Shown here: one piece after another, positions 37,211-45,394 of the stretch
Layout: every line of letters begins with the position of its first letter
How positions within the stretch are numbered: position 1 is the first letter of the stretch
Source of the DNA: Vibrio chagasii
GTDB taxonomy: Bacteria; Pseudomonadota; Gammaproteobacteria; Enterobacterales; Vibrionaceae
Assembly (NCBI RefSeq): GCF_024347355.1
Contig: NZ_AP025466.1
Location: 62,001 to 126,000, forward strand
DNA length: 64,000 nt
Direction: 5' to 3'
Position numbers and translations under genes: made by a program
The notes under the pieces: model-generated
The model's database searches: none
What the model saw: only the letters and a program-made list of their open reading frames with translations
Told to the model about the DNA's origin: nothing

Positions 37211-37999
37211 TCAATGCTGATCAAAGAAGTCTTTATTACGTATGTATTTACTCATCAAGTGGTAAGAGAAAGGCCTAATCAACCAGCTAAAAATAGAACG
37301 TCCAAGGCGAATAAACGTTGGGGTGTTCTCATAGATTCTGCCGTTGTAGAGCCAAAGTACCTTTCCGACATGCCAATAAAGTAAAGGTACGGGCGGCATG
37401 AAGGTCACAATGTCGATGTCACAACAGATACGATAGGTTTTTTTGCGAAGGCGATAGCGCTTCTTAAAGCTCCAATCACCAATCGCTGGTTGTCCAAAGG
37501 TCACGATTCGCTTAATGCAGCCTGGGTATTTCTTGTCAAAATAATCCGCAAAGACACAACCAATGGCGCCGCCGGAGGAGTGCCCAGTAATCGCAATCCT
37601 TTTCCCTTGCTCCAATAACGGTACAAGAACCATTTCTAATCGCTCAACCACGCTTAAACCTAACTTGTCTTCGTTGCGGCTTGGCTGGCTCTCTTGAAAC
37701 ATCAGGTGATAAAATCCCGCGTGAACACGATAGTTGAGTCCAATCCTTTTGCAGCTTCTTGTCCAAAGAGCAAAGTTAAGCAGCCAGTCTGATACACTGT
37801 GTGACCCTTTAATAACCACAACCACTTCATCTTTGTCACTACTCCAAAGCACCCGAATCATCGTTTTACCAAACTGGTTCTTTATGACGCGCTGTCCATT
37901 AGGATCGAAACCATAGCGAGTTTGCTTAAAAACTCTAGGGTAGGCGAGGTTACAAAGAACGGCATAGCGCTCGTACTGGTATCGTTTTAGTGGTTTCAC
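37211..37999 (-). CDS. class 3 lipase-like alpha/beta hydrolase
   Basis: Protein of 262 residues with the Lipase_3 signature: nucleophile elbow ITGHSSGGAIGC (GxSxG), preceded by VVVVIKGSHSVSDWLLNFAL and followed by IVTFGQPAIGD. The probable catalytic Asp is in CDIDIVTFMPP, while the His may be in the SYHLMSKYIR tail. No signal peptide is visible and the protein is Arg/Lys-rich, so it is probably cytoplasmic or peripheral. The start is a GTG at 37999 with a weak upstream sequence. It sits between the two tRNA clusters, transcribed against the chemoreceptor. Confidence 0.82.
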   Translation of the reverse strand: MKPLKRYQYERYAVLCNLAYPRVFKQTRYGFDPNGQRVIKNQFGKTMIRVLWSSDKDEVVVVIKGSHSVSDWLLNFALWTRSCKRIGLNYRVHAGFYHLMFQESQPSRNEDKLGLSVVERLEMVLVPLLEQGKRIAITGHSSGGAIGCVFADYFDKKYPGCIKRIVTFGQPAIGDWSFKKRYRLRKKTYRICCDIDIVTFMPPVPLLYWHVGKVLWLYNGRIYENTPTFIRLGRSIFSWLIRPFSYHLMSKYIRNKDFFDQH

Positions 38000-38348
38000 G
38001 GATTTAAACTTTAATAAGAGTTACTTAAAACTCTAGTCGTTGAATGTGAAAAGCACATGAAAACGCGAATTGAACGCTGTAATAAGACTAAAAGAGCAGG
38101 AGATAGCTGTAGCTCGAACTGCTCATTCAGAGTTGAACACACTATTGAACTTTATAGGTAAGTATAAGAACCATACAAGCTGGGCTAAATTTATTCTTTG
38201 GAGAGCGATAATTAATCACTTGAATTAAAAGATAAAATTTATTGTTGACGAATTTTTTCCATCCGTTAAAGTACACCTCGTTCTCACGGCTTAGGTCGCT
38301 GAGAGATGGTGTTTTACTTTTCAGTAATCAGCATCGCAAGATTGCGTT
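38000..38348. other. intergenic region before the second tRNA cluster
   Basis: About 350 bp without a gene. Contains the promoter of the tRNA cluster at 38245-38272 and a copy of the spacer sequence (GATGGTGTTTTACTTTTCAG) that precedes all three tRNA-Leu genes in the window. Confidence 0.55.
38245..38272 (+). promoter_or_regulatory. promoter of the second tRNA cluster
   Basis: TTGACG (38245-38250) and TAAAGT (38267-38272) are 16 bp apart, with the same spacing and -10 as the promoter at 34306. The shared ATCCG just before the -10 indicates common origin. Confidence 0.62.
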
Positions 38349-38435
38349 GCCCTGGTGGTGGAATTGGTAGACACAAGGGATTTAAAATCCCTCGGCGTTC
38401 GCGCTGTGCCGGTTCAAGTCCGGCCCGGGGCACCA
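38349..38435 (+). tRNA. tRNA-Leu (UAA)
   Basis: 87 bases, anticodon TAA, long variable arm with GGCG-TTCG-CGCT, CCA encoded. Differs from the copy at 34666 in the variable arm only. First gene of the second cluster. Confidence 0.95.
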
Positions 38436-38500
38436 TCTATCTTGCTTCTACTTTTGAGTAGAGTGATGAACAAAGAGTTGTTCTCTTAAATCACTATAAA

Positions 38501-38574
38501 GGCGCCTTGGCAGAGTGGCTATGCAGCGGATTGCAAATCCGTGGACCTCGGTTCGACTCCGGGAGGCGCCTCCA
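38501..38574 (+). tRNA. tRNA-Cys (GCA)
   Basis: Identical to the tRNA-Cys genes at 34390 and 34817; 74 bases, CCA encoded. Confidence 0.95.
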
Positions 38575-38611
38575 TTCTCTCTTTCATTTTAGAAAGCTGA
38601 TGAATGAAAAT

Positions 38612-38687
38612 GCGATACTAGCTCAGTTGGTAGAGCGCAACCTTGCCAAGGTTGAGGTCATCGGTTCGAACCCGATGTATCGCTCCA
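38612..38687 (+). tRNA. tRNA-Gly (GCC)
   Basis: Identical to the tRNA-Gly at 34510; 76 bases, anticodon GCC, CCA encoded. Confidence 0.95.
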
Positions 38688-38767
38688 AATTTTGTAATGT
38701 TGATTCATTTCGACATTAAGATGGTGTTTTACTTTTCAGTAATCGGCATCGCAATAAAGAATTGCGT

Positions 38768-38854
38768 GCCCTGGTGGTGGAATTGGTAGACACAAGGGAT
38801 TTAAAATCCCTCGGCGTTCGCGCTGTGCCGGTTCAAGTCCGGCCCGGGGCACCA
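38768..38854 (+). tRNA. tRNA-Leu (UAA)
   Basis: Identical to the copy at 38349, including the variable arm; anticodon TAA, CCA encoded. Confidence 0.95.
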
Positions 38855-38919
38855 TCTATCTTGCTTCTACTTTTGAGTAGAGTGATGAACAAAGAGTTGT
38901 TCTCTTAAATCACTATAAA

Positions 38920-38993
38920 GGCGCCTTGGCAGAGTGGCTATGCAGCGGATTGCAAATCCGTGGACCTCGGTTCGACTCCGGGAGGCGCCTCCA
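38920..38993 (+). tRNA. tRNA-Cys (GCA)
   Basis: Fourth identical tRNA-Cys copy in the window. Terminator follows at 39005. Confidence 0.95.
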
Positions 38994-39004
38994 CTATTCA
39001 AAGT

Positions 39005-39034
39005 AAAAAGGCCAGCAGATATGCTGGCCTTTTT
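39005..39034 (+). terminator. terminator of the second tRNA cluster
   Basis: AAAAAGGCCAGCA and TGCTGGCCTTTTT pair perfectly around four bases. It lies 11 bp past the last tRNA-Cys. Confidence 0.9.
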
Positions 39035-39399
39035 ACTATCTGAAATTCCATTTCTTCCCGATTTACTAATTTCTAACGCCGTCCATTTATTGAACTTCAC
39101 TTCTGGGTAGATGACTCTATGCTGTTCGCTCTGTTTTACGGATTTCTACGTTATCAAGGCACTTTGTTATACAGGTTGAATAAGTTGAACTAAACGTATT
39201 TCTGAGAAAGTTGTTTGAAGAAAACTGCTAGTAGCTCTGCAAGACAACCCAAATTAATCGAGTGTGCGATTTGTAAATGGAATTGATGGGTAGGGGAGTG
39301 GGACGACTGTGTTTGTGGTTATCCAGTTCTTCACATTTATACACAGTTGCTCATGAACCTGTAACGCTTTCATGAGTTATTACACTTCTCATGACTGCA

Positions 39400-39439
39400 A
39401 ATGAAAATGATTGTCATTTACTTGCGTTGTTGCTAGTCT
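39400..39439 (+). promoter_or_regulatory. Fur-like box overlapping a possible promoter
   Basis: TGAAAATGATTGTCA (39402-39416) matches the Fur 7-1-7 pattern TGATAAT-N-ATTATCA at 12 of 14 positions. TTGTCA within it and TAGTCT at 39434-39439 form a -35/-10 pair with a 17-bp spacer. It is about 235 bp from nirB, so it could act on nirB or on an undetected transcript. Confidence 0.45.
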
Positions 39440-39565
39440 ATTGTGAAATATTACAACAAGCATGCTTGTGTGTGAAATTGCCTATAAAACGCCTCTAAAT
39501 TTTATCAAACCTATGGTTATTCGTTTGCTATGGCTTAAAGTTAGCCACTTCTACCTCTTTTGTTC

Positions 39566-39580
39566 TACCCCTTTTGGGTA
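39566..39580. promoter_or_regulatory. NarP/NarL-like site upstream of nirB
   Basis: TACCCCTTTTGGGTA is a perfect TACCC/GGGTA inverted pair with one base less than the usual 7-2-7 spacing. A direct heptamer TACCTCT lies at 39552-39558. Together with the nearby FNR-like site this fits nitrite-responsive control. Confidence 0.5.
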
Positions 39581-39594
39581 GTTCGATTTCGTAA

Positions 39595-39608
39595 TTGATT
39601 TACATCAT
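39595..39608. promoter_or_regulatory. FNR site upstream of nirB
   Basis: TTGATTTACATCAT matches TTGAT-N4-ATCAA at nine of ten conserved positions. Position 67-80 bp before the nirB start fits anaerobic activation. Confidence 0.65.
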
Positions 39609-39674
39609 ATTTTCATTTTCTTTCATAATTCATTATTCGCTTAGTTAAGAAATATACAACCTTCAGGAATTCTT

Positions 39675-42233
39675 ATGAGCAAGATGAAGCTAGTCGTAAT
39701 CGGTAACGGGATGGTAGGCCATCGCTATATCGAAGATTTAGTCGAGAAGACAGACGTTGCTAACATGGACATCACAGTCTTCTCTGAAGAGCCTCGCGTA
39801 GCCTATGATCGTGTACACCTTTCTTCTTATTTTTCACACCATACTGCGGACGAACTTTCTTTAGTTAAAGAAGGTTTCTACGAGAAACACGGCATCAACA
39901 TGCTGATCGGTGAGCGTGCTATTAACGTTAACCGTGAAAAGAAAACAGTTTACTCAAGCACTGGTCGTGAAATTCAATACGACAAGCTAATCCTTGCTAC
40001 AGGTTCATACCCATTCGTTCCGCCAATCAAAGGTAACGAAGGTAAAGACTGTTTCGTTTACCGCACAATCGAAGATTTGAAAGCTATCGAAGCAACCGCT
40101 AAGAATTCTAAATCTGGTGTGGTTGTTGGTGGTGGTTTGCTTGGTCTTGAAGCAGCAGGCGCACTAAAAGCTCTTGGCGTAACTACGCACGTTGTTGAGT
40201 TTGCTCCAAAGCTAATGGCTGAGCAGCTTGACCAAGCGGGTGGTAACCAACTTCGTCAAAAAATCGAACGTATGGGCGTAAACGTACATACAAGCAAGAA
40301 CACGCTTGAGATTGCTCCTGAAGGCACTGAAGCTCGTAACGTGATGCGCTTTGCAGACGGTACTGAGTTAGAAACAGATTTCATCGTATTCTCTGCAGGT
40401 ATCCGCCCTCAAGACAAACTTGCTCGTCAAATGGGGCTGGGTATTGCGCCTCGTGGCGGTATCGAGATTAACGATCACTGTCAAACAACAGATAAAGACA
40501 TCTACGCGATCGGTGAGTGTGCGTCATGGAACCAAACGTTCTACGGCCTAGTTGCTCCTGGTTACAAGATGGCGACAGTTGCAGTTGACCACATTGTTGG
40601 TAACGAAAGCACGTTCGAAGGTGCTGACATGTCTGCGAAGCTTAAGCTTCTAGGTGTGAAAGTAGGTTCTATCGGTGATGCAAACGGTCGTACTCCTGGT
40701 TGTAAGAGCTACGTTTACCAAAACGAAGAGCAAGAAGTTTACAAGCGTCTAATCGTTTCTGAAGATAACAAGAAGCTGCTTGGTGCAGTAATGGTTGGTG
40801 ACACGTCTGATTACGGCGATCTTCTACAGCTTATGCTTAACGAAATCGATCTGCCAGAACACCCAGATGCGTTGATTCTTCCTGCACACGCTGGGGCTGA
40901 AAAGCCAACACTTGGCGCAGACTCTCTTCCTGAATCTGCAGTTATCTGTTCTTGTTTCGATGTAACGAAAGGCAAGATCGCTCAAGCGGTTGCTGAAGGT
41001 CATCACACCATCGGTGATATCAAAGCAGTAACGGGGGCTGGCACTGGTTGTGGTGGTTGTATTCCACTAGTGACTTCAGTACTTAATGCTGAACTTGCTA
41101 AAGCAGGGGTAGAAGTTAAGAACGATGTGTGTGAGCACTTTGCTTACTCTCGCCAAGAGCTTTTCCACCTAATTCGCATCGAAGAAATCAAAACGTTCGA
41201 TGAGCTACTAGAGAAATACGGTAAAGGCTACGGCTGTGAAGTATGTAAGCCTCTAGCGGGTTCTATCCTTGCTTCATGCTGGGGTGAACACATCCTTAAG
41301 CCTGAGCTAGTGAAACTGCACGATACCAACGATAACTTCCTAGGTAACATGCAAAAAGACGGTACTTACTCTGTTATCCCTCGTATGGCGGGTGGTGAAG
41401 TAACGCCTCAAGCGCTAAGCGTTCTGGCTGATGTTGCCGCTGAATATAACCTTTACACTAAGATCACTGGTGCACAACGTATCGGCCTGTTCGGTGCTCA
41501 AAAAGATGACTTACCAGCAATCTGGAAAAAGTTAATCGCTGCAGGTTACGAAACGGGTCAAGCTTACGCAAAAGCACTTCGTATGGCTAAGACATGTGTT
41601 GGTTCTACTTGGTGTCGTTACGGCGTTCAAGATTCAGTTGGCTTAGGCGTGATGATCGAGAACCGCTACAAAGGCATCCGTACTCCTCATAAGATGAAGT
41701 TTGGTGTGTCTGGCTGTACTCGTGAGTGTGCTGAAGCTCAAGGTAAAGATTTAGGTATCATCGCAACTGATGCAGGTTGGAATATGTACGTGTGTGGTAA
41801 CGGTGGTATGAAGCCTCGTCACGCAGACCTACTAGCAAGCGACCTAGATCAAGAAACGCTGATCAAGTACATCGACCGCTTCATGATGTTCTACATCCGT
41901 ACGGCTGCTCCGCTACAACGTACTTCGGTATGGATGGATAACCTAGAAGGTGGTGTGGATTACCTACGTGAAGTCATCATCGACAATAAGCTTGGTATTA
42001 ACGACCAACTTGAAGCTGACATCGCTGGCCTTGTTGACAACTTTGCTTGTGAGTGGACAGACACTATCAACGATGAAGCTCAACTTAAGCGCTTCGCTCA
42101 CTTCATCAACGCTGATGACCGTGATGAAAACGTTGTGTTTGTTGATGACGGTCGTGAACAACACCGTCCAGCGACATTCACAGAGAAACACCCTGAAGCG
42201 AAGGGCGATATCCTTCATGTTGAACTGGTTTAA
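39675..42233 (+). CDS. nirB: NADH-dependent nitrite reductase large subunit NirB
   Basis: Cytoplasmic sirohaem enzyme of 852 residues reducing nitrite to ammonium with NADH. It begins with an FAD/NAD oxidoreductase module (VVIGNGMVGHRYIEDLVEK, GGGLLGLEAAGAL), then a BFD-like [2Fe-2S] region (CSCFDVTKGKI, TGCGGCIPL), then the sirohaem/4Fe-4S domain with CVGSTWCRYG, KFGVSGCTRECAEA and DAGWNMYVCGNGG. Length is typical. Starts after CAGGAATTCTT. The stop is 15 bp before nirD, so they are translated together. Upstream FNR and NarP sites suggest anaerobic, nitrite-responsive expression. Confidence 0.96.
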   Translation: MSKMKLVVIGNGMVGHRYIEDLVEKTDVANMDITVFSEEPRVAYDRVHLSSYFSHHTADELSLVKEGFYEKHGINMLIGERAINVNREKKTVYSSTGREIQYDKLILATGSYPFVPPIKGNEGKDCFVYRTIEDLKAIEATAKNSKSGVVVGGGLLGLEAAGALKALGVTTHVVEFAPKLMAEQLDQAGGNQLRQKIERMGVNVHTSKNTLEIAPEGTEARNVMRFADGTELETDFIVFSAGIRPQDKLARQMGLGIAPRGGIEINDHCQTTDKDIYAIGECASWNQTFYGLVAPGYKMATVAVDHIVGNESTFEGADMSAKLKLLGVKVGSIGDANGRTPGCKSYVYQNEEQEVYKRLIVSEDNKKLLGAVMVGDTSDYGDLLQLMLNEIDLPEHPDALILPAHAGAEKPTLGADSLPESAVICSCFDVTKGKIAQAVAEGHHTIGDIKAVTGAGTGCGGCIPLVTSVLNAELAKAGVEVKNDVCEHFAYSRQELFHLIRIEEIKTFDELLEKYGKGYGCEVCKPLAGSILASCWGEHILKPELVKLHDTNDNFLGNMQKDGTYSVIPRMAGGEVTPQALSVLADVAAEYNLYTKITGAQRIGLFGAQKDDLPAIWKKLIAAGYETGQAYAKALRMAKTCVGSTWCRYGVQDSVGLGVMIENRYKGIRTPHKMKFGVSGCTRECAEAQGKDLGIIATDAGWNMYVCGNGGMKPRHADLLASDLDQETLIKYIDRFMMFYIRTAAPLQRTSVWMDNLEGGVDYLREVIIDNKLGINDQLEADIAGLVDNFACEWTDTINDEAQLKRFAHFINADDRDENVVFVDDGREQHRPATFTEKHPEAKGDILHVELV

Positions 42234-42248
42234 TTGGGAGACGACATC

Positions 42249-42572
42249 ATGGCATTTACCAAAGTTTGTAAGATCGAAGACATTATCCCAGGTACAGGTG
42301 TTTGTGCATTGGTTGCTGGTGAGCAAGTGGCTGTCTTCCGCCCAACTAAGGCTGAAGAAGTATTCGCGATTAGTAATACAGACCCTTACTTTCAATCCAA
42401 CGTGTTATCACGTGGCTTGATTGTTGAGCACAAAGAAGAGCTTTGGGTGGCAAGCCCACTTAAAAAGCAACGCTTTAACCTAGCAACAGGTGTGTGCATG
42501 GAAGACGAGAACTTCAACGTGAAAGCGTACAAAGCTCGTGTTACCAAAGGTGCTGTAGAAATCTCTGCTTAA
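42249..42572 (+). CDS. nirD: nitrite reductase small subunit NirD
   Basis: Rieske-fold partner of NirB, 107 residues, starting MAFTKVCKIEDIIPGTGVCA at the ATG at 42249, after GGGAGAC. As in other NirD proteins, the Rieske cysteine and histidine ligands are not conserved, so it does not bind the [2Fe-2S] cluster (family knowledge). An in-frame TTG at 42234 overlaps the nirB stop and is less likely. Confidence 0.93.
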   Translation: MAFTKVCKIEDIIPGTGVCALVAGEQVAVFRPTKAEEVFAISNTDPYFQSNVLSRGLIVEHKEELWVASPLKKQRFNLATGVCMEDENFNVKAYKARVTKGAVEISA

Positions 42573-42695
42573 TATTTGGATAAGTAAGATTTGATAGTTC
42601 AAGGGTTCTAGTTCTCGATATTGCCTTAACTCGGCAACTAGAGCCTTTTCCTATCCAATTTTAACTTTTAATTTTACTTTTTTAAGGACAACATT

Positions 42696-43511
42696 ATGTC
42701 TCCTGATTACAAACCAGCTGAATTCGTTCAAACGATGATCGATGTGGGTGAAGCGAAAACTAAAACAAGTACTCGCGATCTTCTGATTCGAAGCACAATG
42801 GCTGGTATCATCCTTTCTCTAGCGGTTGTTGTTGCTATTACAGCAATGGTACAAACAGGCATTGGCCTTGTTGGCGCACTCGTGTTCCCAGTTGGTTTCG
42901 TTATTCTAAGTGTTATGGGTTACGACCTAGTAACTGGCGTTTTCGGCCTTGCTCCTTTAGCTAAATTCGACAACCGCCCAGGCATTACTTGGGGCCGTAT
43001 CCTACGTTGTTGGGGTATTGTTGGTCTTGGTAACCTTATCGGTTCTCTGATTGTAGCTTTCCTAGTTGCCGTGTCATTAACAGGTAATTTCTCTCTAGAG
43101 CCAAACGCTGTTGCTCAAAAATTCATTGCTGTTTCTACAGGCCGTAGCTTAGGTTTTGAAAACATGGGCATGGACGGATGGATCACGTGTTTCGTACGCG
43201 GTATCTTCTGTAACCTAATGGTATGTCTAGGTGTGATTGGTAACATGACAGCGCGTACTGTGTCTGGCCGTGTAGCAATGATGTGGTTCCCAATCTTCAT
43301 CTTCTTCGCACTAGTATTTGAGCACACAGTAGTCAACATGTTCCTATTCCCACTGGGTATGATTCTTGGCGCTGACTTCGGTATTGCGACATGGTTGAAC
43401 TTCAACCTTATCCCAACAATCCTAGGTAACATCGTTGGTGGTCTACTACTGACGTGTGTTCCTCTATATCTAACTCACGCTAAAACAGCTCCTTCTCTAG
43501 GCGCTAAGTAA
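42696..43511 (+). CDS. nirC: formate/nitrite channel (NirC/FocA family)
   Basis: Pentameric membrane channel of 271 residues with six hydrophobic helices; typical segments are KTSTRDLLIRSTMAGIILSL, WGIVGLGNLIGSLIVAFL and ARTVSGRVAMMWFPIFIFFA. By position after nirBD it most likely imports or exports nitrite. FocA-type formate transport cannot be excluded on sequence alone. It begins 124 bp after nirD, with its own ribosome binding site; terminator at 43549. Confidence 0.9.
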   Translation: MSPDYKPAEFVQTMIDVGEAKTKTSTRDLLIRSTMAGIILSLAVVVAITAMVQTGIGLVGALVFPVGFVILSVMGYDLVTGVFGLAPLAKFDNRPGITWGRILRCWGIVGLGNLIGSLIVAFLVAVSLTGNFSLEPNAVAQKFIAVSTGRSLGFENMGMDGWITCFVRGIFCNLMVCLGVIGNMTARTVSGRVAMMWFPIFIFFALVFEHTVVNMFLFPLGMILGADFGIATWLNFNLIPTILGNIVGGLLLTCVPLYLTHAKTAPSLGAK

Positions 43512-43548
43512 TTCTGAATACGGTGAAACGTAATTTAGTATGAGATTG

Positions 43549-43580
43549 AAAGCCCCAACGAAATGTTTGGGGCTTTTTTA
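43549..43580 (+). terminator. terminator after the nirC-like gene
   Basis: AAAGCCCCAA pairs with TTGGGGCTTT with a short internal loop (ACGAAATGT...) and is followed by TTTTTA. It ends the nirBDC transcript. Confidence 0.85.
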
Positions 43581-43804
43581 GTTCGAATGCCTTAAGCATC
43601 ATCAGTTGATTATTATTGGTATCAAATACCTGCAATAGATCGTTTTGTTATAATTACTTCTATCTTCGTTAGTATTTAAACTGAATATTTATATCAACAC
43701 CTGATAGTCTAAGGGTTAAGGATTTGGATAAGTCATCATGAATACAGTGACTTATCACATAGATTGAAGCTTGAGATAAAACAAGCAAACCTTCGGAGCA
43801 CAGC

Positions 43805-44575
43805 ATGTCAGAAGTATCGTCATCGAATGTTAAAGAAGTAAACAAAGGATTTGTTTCATTGGTAGGTGCAGGTCCAGGCGACCCAGGCTTACTTACACTA
43901 AAAGCAGCACGAGTGATTCAACAAGCAGACGTGTTGGTATATGACCGCTTGGTATCAAAAGATATCTTAGCGATGGCTAACCCAGAAGCAGAAATGCTGT
44001 ATGTGGGTAAAAAGCTTGATCATCACTGCGTACCGCAAGATCAGATCAACCAATTATTGGTCACCAAAGCGCAGGAGAATAAGCATGTAGTACGCCTAAA
44101 AGGTGGTGACTCGTTTATCTTTGGTCGCGGTGGTGAAGAGTGTGAAACTCTGGCTGAGAATGCTGTGAGATTTGAAGTCATTCCTGGTATTACATCAGCC
44201 GCTGGTGCTACGGCTTATGCGGGGATACCACTGACTCACCGTGACCACGCGCAAAGCGTCCAGTTTATTACCGGTCACTTAAAGAAAGATGGCGAAGATA
44301 TCGATTGGCAATCTCTTGCTCAACATAATCACACGATCGTGTTTTACATGGGCTTAAAAGAGAGCCCAAATATTCAGAAAAACTTGCTTGATAATGGTAT
44401 GCGAGCAGACATGCCTGTAGCGATTATCGAAAACGGTACGCGCCAAGAACAGAAGGTGTATCGTGGTGGATTGAGTGACTTAGCGAGCCTTGCAAGCGTT
44501 GCGAAAAGCCCAGCTTTGATTGTTGTCGGTAGTGTGGCTCAACTGCATGAGAAACTTGATTGGTTTAACAAGTAA
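43805..44575 (+). CDS. cobA: uroporphyrinogen-III C-methyltransferase (SUMT)
   Basis: Enzyme of 256 residues that methylates uroporphyrinogen III at C2 and C7 to precorrin-2, the precursor of sirohaem. Motifs: VGAGPGDPGLLTLKAARVI, VYDRLV, the glycine-rich RLKGGDSFIFGRGGEECETL and PGITSAAGATAYAGIPLTHR. It is a stand-alone SUMT without the dehydrogenase/ferrochelatase half of CysG. Its location after nirBDC indicates supply of the sirohaem cofactor of NirB. It begins after CGGAG, 293 bp past the nirC-like gene, so it has its own promoter. Confidence 0.92.
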   Translation: MSEVSSSNVKEVNKGFVSLVGAGPGDPGLLTLKAARVIQQADVLVYDRLVSKDILAMANPEAEMLYVGKKLDHHCVPQDQINQLLVTKAQENKHVVRLKGGDSFIFGRGGEECETLAENAVRFEVIPGITSAAGATAYAGIPLTHRDHAQSVQFITGHLKKDGEDIDWQSLAQHNHTIVFYMGLKESPNIQKNLLDNGMRADMPVAIIENGTRQEQKVYRGGLSDLASLASVAKSPALIVVGSVAQLHEKLDWFNK

Positions 44576-44605
44576 TCAAGTCACGTTTTATCGATTTGTA
44601 TAGAG

Positions 44606-45145
44606 TTAAATACTGCAGCGGCTACTTTGTCGCTGCATTTCTTGTTGGCGCATTGGCATTTCATCGATGATGTTGGTGATTTTCTGCCAGTCCGTCTTAC
44701 CATTCCATCTGTGCTTCTCTTTTCCGTCTTTACCAATTAATACTGCAGTGTGAGAGCCTTTGGGAATCTCATAAATGCTAGTTACTGCTTCTAAGTTAAA
44801 CTCTTCCTCAAGCCAAGTAGGGACGGTGTATCCGCTTTCTGCTATCACCATGATGACAACATCTCTTTCGTCTAGCTGGCAGTTATTGATCAACACTTCA
44901 TTAAGAAACTCTTTTACCACCGAGTCTTCCTCTGGTGCGAAGTAAATGACGCTGCGATGAGGCAGTGGTTGAGAATGGGAGTAAGCTGGATAAGCAAACA
45001 CCGAATGAGTGGAGAGGCTAAAAATCAACACGATGCTAACAGTTATTAGCTTGAGCAAAGTTAACCAACAACTGGAAGAAGCTAAAGCGACCATTGCGGT
45101 GTTGTCGAAGCTTACGTGCGATTTGTGTTTTTGTCGGTGTAGCAT
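44606..45145 (-). CDS. DUF4174-domain protein with membrane anchor
   Basis: Protein of 179 residues. A long cytoplasmic head and one hydrophobic helix (LLKLITVSIVLIFSLSTHSV) act as anchor or signal. The periplasmic part carries the DUF4174 pattern: RSVIYFAPEEDSVVKEFLNE, RDVVIMVIAESG, HTAVLIGKDGKEKHRWNGKT and the C-terminal IIDEMPMRQQEM. The fold is thioredoxin-like but without a CxxC, so no redox role is shown. The start is the ATG at 45145, six bases after GGGAGG; a TTG at 45151 was rejected. Convergent with cobA. Confidence 0.85.
   Translation of the reverse strand: MLHRQKHKSHVSFDNTAMVALASSSCWLTLLKLITVSIVLIFSLSTHSVFAYPAYSHSQPLPHRSVIYFAPEEDSVVKEFLNEVLINNCQLDERDVVIMVIAESGYTVPTWLEEEFNLEAVTSIYEIPKGSHTAVLIGKDGKEKHRWNGKTDWQKITNIIDEMPMRQQEMQRQSSRCSI
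44614..44640 (+). terminator. terminator of cobA inside the 3' end of the convergent gene
   Basis: TGCAGCG (44614-44620) and CGCTGCA (44631-44637) form a seven-pair stem followed by TTTC. It overlaps the last codons of the DUF4174 gene on the opposite strand. Weak T tract, so confidence is moderate. Confidence 0.5.
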
Positions 45146-45394
45146 AGCCAACCTCCCTTAAGTAGCCTGTTAGCTTTACTTGTATCTCTAATCGATAGCC
45201 CTTGTGTGGTGGTCACCAACGTCAAAGACGATCGTCCAGTTTGATAGACACCTATTAAGCATAGTTAGGATTACGTTAAACATGCTTAGATTTACGTTAA
45301 CCATAACCAACAGGTTCATTTTTATTGGATAAAGCGACTCGCATTTTAGGGTTGAATAGAATAGGGTATACCGAAAATCTAAAGGTATGAATTT

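Larger units (their letters stand above)
38305..38993 (+). repeat. tandem duplication of the Leu-Cys(-Gly) tRNA unit
   Basis: The Leu gene, its leader and the following Cys gene with spacer occur twice in tandem, 419 bp apart (38349 and 38768; 38501 and 38920). The Leu-to-Cys spacer is the same in both (it contains TTGCTTCTACTTTTGAGTAG). The related leader GATGGTGTTTTACTTTTCAG also precedes the tRNA-Leu at 34666. Confidence 0.85.
39035..39674 (+). other. 640-bp regulatory region upstream of nirB
   Basis: No gene is visible. From left to right it contains a Fur-like box overlapping a possible promoter (39400-39439), a NarP-like site (39566-39580) and an FNR-like site (39595-39608), followed by the nirB ribosome binding site (CAGGAA). 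The first 360 bp show nothing recognisable. Confidence 0.55.

Noticed and set aside
41950..42420. Frames of 143-156 codons across the nirB-nirD junction
   Set aside because: Shadow frames of nirB and nirD, both of which have clear conserved motifs.
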